A DNA stretch of 53,832 nucleotides from CAZFJG01 sp964410915 (GTDB lineage Bacteria > Synergistota > Synergistia > Synergistales > JAFGMB01), in NCBI GenBank assembly GCA_964410915.1, contig CAYPIU010000008.1:1-53832 (forward strand), given 5' to 3'. Positions 50,719 to 53,832 of this stretch are shown here, piece after piece (position 1 is the stretch's first letter; every line of letters begins with the position of its first letter). Both the position numbers and the translations under genes were made by a program. A model generated the notes under the pieces. It was not told the DNA's origin. It saw only the letters and a list, made by a program, of their open reading frames with translations, and ran no database searches.

Positions 50719-52050
50719 ATGGAGACAGGAGTCGTCATTTCACTTGTAATATTTCTGTTGGGTATAGCCGTAGGCGTTCCCCTGGGATGGGTCTTCCTCG
50801 GAAGTACTGCGTTAGGGATGATATTACTGGGTTCTCCGCTTTCCTTTATGGCAGGGACCTTTTTTCATTCACTTTTTACACCTGTTGTAATGGCAATAGG
50901 TTTCTTTGTCTTTGCAGGAGCTCTCATTTCAGAGGCTGGTCTTGCAGACAGGATAGTTCGATTTTCATACGCCCTTGTGGGTAAAGTTAAGGGTGGTCTG
51001 ATAGTAGTAGGGATAATTGCAACACTATTCATGAGTGCCCTGACCGGTTCTTCGGTTCCATGTATATCAGCACTTATACCTCTTCTTGTCCCGAGACTTG
51101 AAAAATATGGTTACAAGAGAAGTTACACTACAGCAGTTCTATGTTCTTCAAGTTTCCTTGGGTATCTTATTCCTCCAAGTGTACCGGCACTTATCTATTG
51201 TCTTGTAGCACAGCAATCGGTGGCAGCACTTTTTCTTGCAACGGTTTTCCCGGGACTTCTTCTTGCCATAGGATATGGCATTCTTAACTATTTCATAGTA
51301 GACAAATATACTTTTGAAGCTACTGAAATGCCTGAAAGACCGGAAACTCTGAAGGATTCATTAAAAGAACTTCTTTCTGCATCATGGGCTGCACTACCTG
51401 CCCTTGGCTGTCCGGTTCTTATTCTTGTGGGTATCTATGGAGGTATCTGTACTCCAAATGAGGCGGGAGCACTTGCGGTCTTTTACTGTATTTTTGTGGG
51501 TGTTTTTATTTACAGAGACCTTAAGTGGGGTAATTTCAGAAGGGCGACGACCAATACTCTCATAACTCTTGGAATGATAGCTCTTCTTCTTGGAGGAGGT
51601 ACAGTTCTTACAAGATACCTGACCCTTCAGGGAGTGGCCCAGAGCCTTGCTGCCCTTATGCTTGGTCTTTTCGAGAACAAGTATCTTATCCTTATTTCCA
51701 TAAATGTATTTCTGCTTCTTCTGGGTATGTTCCTTGACGGAATACCGATTCTTATCCTTGCTGTTCCTTTGATAATGCCCCTTGCCAAAGAGCTTGATAT
51801 AAACATGGTTCATCTCGGATCCATGATAATTCTTAACATTGGGCTCGGAGTAATGACTCCGCCTTTTGCCATGTCGATCTTTGTCGGATCAAGGTTATCA
51901 GGAGTACCTGCAGGAGAATTGATGAAACCAATGCTGATGTATCTTTTGTTCGTCGGCATACCGGTTCTTATGATAACAACCTATGTGCCTTTCATTTCCT
52001 GCTGGTTGCCCACTGTTGCTTTGGGATCACAGATAGTAGGGCCATGGTGA
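50719..52050 (+). CDS. dctM: TRAP transporter large permease DctM
   Basis: A 443-residue, roughly 12-helix DctM subunit that moves substrate with a Na+ or H+ gradient. Characteristic pieces are GVPLGWVFLGS, FFVFAGALISEAGLADRIVRF, ALTGSSVPCISAL, YLIPPSVPALIYCLVAQQSVAALFLA, CTPNEAGALAVFYCIFVG and LLGMFLDGIPILILAVPLIMPL. GAAGGAGG precedes the ATG. It is cotranscribed with dctQ and followed after 31 bases by D-aminoacylase 2. Confidence 0.94.
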   Translation: METGVVISLVIFLLGIAVGVPLGWVFLGSTALGMILLGSPLSFMAGTFFHSLFTPVVMAIGFFVFAGALISEAGLADRIVRFSYALVGKVKGGLIVVGIIATLFMSALTGSSVPCISALIPLLVPRLEKYGYKRSYTTAVLCSSSFLGYLIPPSVPALIYCLVAQQSVAALFLATVFPGLLLAIGYGILNYFIVDKYTFEATEMPERPETLKDSLKELLSASWAALPALGCPVLILVGIYGGICTPNEAGALAVFYCIFVGVFIYRDLKWGNFRRATTNTLITLGMIALLLGGGTVLTRYLTLQGVAQSLAALMLGLFENKYLILISINVFLLLLGMFLDGIPILILAVPLIMPLAKELDINMVHLGSMIILNIGLGVMTPPFAMSIFVGSRLSGVPAGELMKPMLMYLLFVGIPVLMITTYVPFISCWLPTVALGSQIVGPW

Positions 52051-52081
52051 TCCGGTTACTTCATTATTAAGGAGATGGATT

Positions 52082-53737
52082 ATGTCCGGTTATTATGATC
52101 TTGTTATAAGGAATGGAAAGGTAATTGACGGTACAGGAGATCCTTACGTGTTGTGCGATATAGCAGTCAAAGACGGCAATATCGCAGATATTGGTAACAT
52201 TATTAAAAAAGAGACAAAAGAGATCGATGCAGAAGGGCATTTTGTAGTCCCGGGATTCATAGATCTGCACAATCATCTTGACCAGGGCATCCTTCAGTTC
52301 CCACGTGCTGAATCACATATAATGCAGGGTGTAACTTCTGCAGTGGTGGGTAATTGTGGTATGTCAATGGCTCCGTGTGAAACGTCAACACTTGAATTAC
52401 TTAAAAATTACAATGAACCCTTTCTTCCATCTATGAGCAACTATCAATGGGACTGGACAGATCTTTCAGATTTTTTAAAAAAGGTCGAAGAACAGAATAT
52501 TACAGTGAATCTTATTCCTCTTGTCGGACATGGAACCCTGAGGATCGCTGTAAAAGGTTTCAGCAATGAAGGTCTTGATGCTGAAGAAATGGAAAGAATG
52601 AAGGAACTGTTGCGTAAATGCCTTGAAGATGGAGCCTGGGGTCTGTCTTCAGGGTTAATATATCCGCCGGGGACTTATGCGGATGAAAATGAACTTATCG
52701 AGATCACAAAAGTTCTTTCTGAATATGGAGGGATTTACACTTCTCATATTCGCAATGAGGGAGGATTCCTTATAGAGTCAGTCAAAGAGGCGATAAGAAT
52801 AGGAGAGGAAAACGGAATTCCTGTTCAGATATCCCATCATAAAGCTTTATCAAGTTCCAACTGGGGAAAAGTTGAACAGACTCTTTTGCTGGTAAAAGAA
52901 GCCAGGGAAAGGGGTGTAGATGTAGCAGTTGATGTTTATCCATACACAGCTGTAAGTACTACGATAACTTCACTTCTCCCGTCCTGGGCACTTGAGGGTG
53001 GGATCGCAGCTATGCTTGGCAGACTTGAAGACCCGGCGGCAAGGGATCAGATATTTAGAACTGTAAAGGAACCGCCCGGCAGGGGAGAAAGCCTTCTCAA
53101 AGATGTGAAGTGGGAAAATATTAAGATCTGTGAGTGTGCTGCAAAGCCGGAATATGAAGGGCTCACTCTGCATGAAATATGCGGAACAAACTCTTTCGGG
53201 AAGGAATCACTGGAAAGATTTCTTGACCTGTTGTCCGAAATACGGGGGAATGCCACCATGGCTGTTTTTGCAATGGATGAGAGTGATGTTGAAACTGTGA
53301 TAGCAAGCCCATTTTCATCAATAATTTCCGATGCATGGGTTACCTCTCCTGATGCCGGGGGAAAACCTCATCCGAGGGCTTATGGAACATTCCCGAGAGT
53401 CTTTTCAAAGTATGTAAGAGAGAGAAAGATCCTTTCGATAGAGGAAGCAGTAAAAAAAATGACTTCCATGCCTGCTGAGAGAATAGGCTTATCGGACAGA
53501 GGCATACTGAAAACCGGATTCAAAGCGGATATAGTGATATTTAACGGTGAAGAGATCAATGACAGGGCTACTTTTCGTGATCCACACCAATATCCTGAGG
53601 GTATCAAATATGTCATTATTGATGGCAAAATTGTGGTTGAAGACGGTGTTTTTTCCGGAGTTCGCCCGGGGATTGTTCTGAAACGCGAAAATGTTTCTGA
53701 AATAAATCCTGATAATCCAGTAAATCTTAATAGTTGA
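52082..53737 (+). CDS. N-acyl-D-amino-acid deacylase, copy 2 (classical zinc site)
   Basis: A 551-residue D-aminoacylase-family amidohydrolase. DLVIRNGKVIDGTGDP opens the protein. Metal and active-site motifs are GFIDLHNHLDQG, VVGNCGMSMAP with Cys92, YTSHIRNEG, VQISHHKALS and the terminal SDA/GGKPHPRAYGTFPRV block. This set matches the enzyme class that binds zinc through Cys and two His. It hydrolyses N-acyl-D-amino acids to the D-amino acid and an acid. The ATG has AAGGAGAT upstream. It lies between the TRAP permease and formate-THF ligase. Confidence 0.9.
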   Translation: MSGYYDLVIRNGKVIDGTGDPYVLCDIAVKDGNIADIGNIIKKETKEIDAEGHFVVPGFIDLHNHLDQGILQFPRAESHIMQGVTSAVVGNCGMSMAPCETSTLELLKNYNEPFLPSMSNYQWDWTDLSDFLKKVEEQNITVNLIPLVGHGTLRIAVKGFSNEGLDAEEMERMKELLRKCLEDGAWGLSSGLIYPPGTYADENELIEITKVLSEYGGIYTSHIRNEGGFLIESVKEAIRIGEENGIPVQISHHKALSSSNWGKVEQTLLLVKEARERGVDVAVDVYPYTAVSTTITSLLPSWALEGGIAAMLGRLEDPAARDQIFRTVKEPPGRGESLLKDVKWENIKICECAAKPEYEGLTLHEICGTNSFGKESLERFLDLLSEIRGNATMAVFAMDESDVETVIASPFSSIISDAWVTSPDAGGKPHPRAYGTFPRVFSKYVRERKILSIEEAVKKMTSMPAERIGLSDRGILKTGFKADIVIFNGEEINDRATFRDPHQYPEGIKYVIIDGKIVVEDGVFSGVRPGIVLKRENVSEINPDNPVNLNS

Positions 53738-53764
53738 TATGGCGAATACAGAGGAGGAGAGTAA

Positions 53765-53832
53765 GTGAGCAAAAAAATGTACAGCGATATCGAGATAGCG
53801 CGACAGGCAGAGATGGAACCCATAGAGGAAAT
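53765..53832 (+). CDS. fhs: Formate-tetrahydrofolate ligase, N-terminus only
   Basis: Only 22 codons are in the window. GTG 53765 follows GAGGAGGAG, and the peptide MSKKMYSDIEIARQAEMEPI matches the start of formate-THF ligases (SDIEIAQ-x-A-x-MKPI pattern). The enzyme links formate, THF and ATP; run backwards it makes ATP from formyl-THF. With SHMT upstream it would complete C1 recovery from serine or glycine. Identification rests on the N-terminus alone. Confidence 0.75.
   Translation, partial: MSKKMYSDIEIARQAEMEPIEE

Noticed and set aside
1..53832. CRISPR arrays, tRNA/rRNA genes, IS elements, prophage genes
   Set aside because: No regularly spaced repeats, no tRNA-like cloverleaf noticed, and no transposase, integrase or phage proteins among the frames. 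A tRNA scan was not possible here.

Overview
Organism. The window (roughly 43% GC by eye) reads like the chromosome of an anaerobic, amino-acid-fermenting bacterium with an outer membrane. Pointers are a TRAP transporter next to two D-aminoacylases, serine hydroxymethyltransferase and formate-THF ligase, two YgeY-like M20 hydrolases, a minimal SufC/SufB pair, rubrerythrin, HflKC and an exported MsrB. Synergistota is my best guess (inference, about 50%); an anaerobic Firmicutes lineage is the main alternative. TTG starts are frequent: about ten genes are best explained by TTG placed behind a Shine-Dalgarno (SD) sequence. No rRNA, tRNA, CRISPR array, insertion sequence or prophage gene was seen.

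Layout. 1-2181 (minus): a class III aminotransferase cut by the window edge and a YkvI-type transporter, the latter behind its own promoter, a 34-residue leader peptide and a terminator/antiterminator switch. 2178-6634: a dolichol-kinase-like membrane protein, then sufC-sufB and a class I aldolase. 6870-10529: exported MsrB, two small membrane proteins and a CopZ/CopA copper pair. 10663-19536: a large MASE1/GAF/PAS histidine kinase, an Rcp1-like receiver, a REC-PAS-HD-GYP protein with a broken HD dyad, a CbpA-like co-chaperone and a second, intact HD-GYP protein. 19726-27712: glycerate kinase, a TreS-maltokinase fusion, GlgB and an orphan betaine-type binding protein. 27816-39159: small redox and metabolic genes (cupin, MBL-fold, flavodoxin, TOPRIM-like, rubrerythrin), TrkA/TrkH, oligoendopeptidase F, an alpha/beta hydrolase and HflC/HflK.

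39268 to the end is a coherent catabolic island. A LysR regulator is divergent from two tandem M20 hydrolases, a threonine-synthase-like enzyme, SHMT, an unassigned fold-type-II PLP enzyme, D-aminoacylase 1, TRAP DctP-DctQ-DctM, D-aminoacylase 2 and the start of formate-THF ligase. The simplest reading is import of an N-acylated or peptide-derived (possibly D-) amino acid, deacylation, PLP chemistry, and recovery of C1 units through SHMT and Fhs as formate plus ATP.

Most unusual points: the Tyr/Phe-type attenuator before the YkvI transporter; the first M20 copy, which has lost a metal-ligand His and the catalytic Glu (both now Gln) while its tandem partner keeps both; substituted kinase residues in the maltokinase half of TreS; and a palindrome centred near -65 of a promoter that appears to give a leaderless mRNA.
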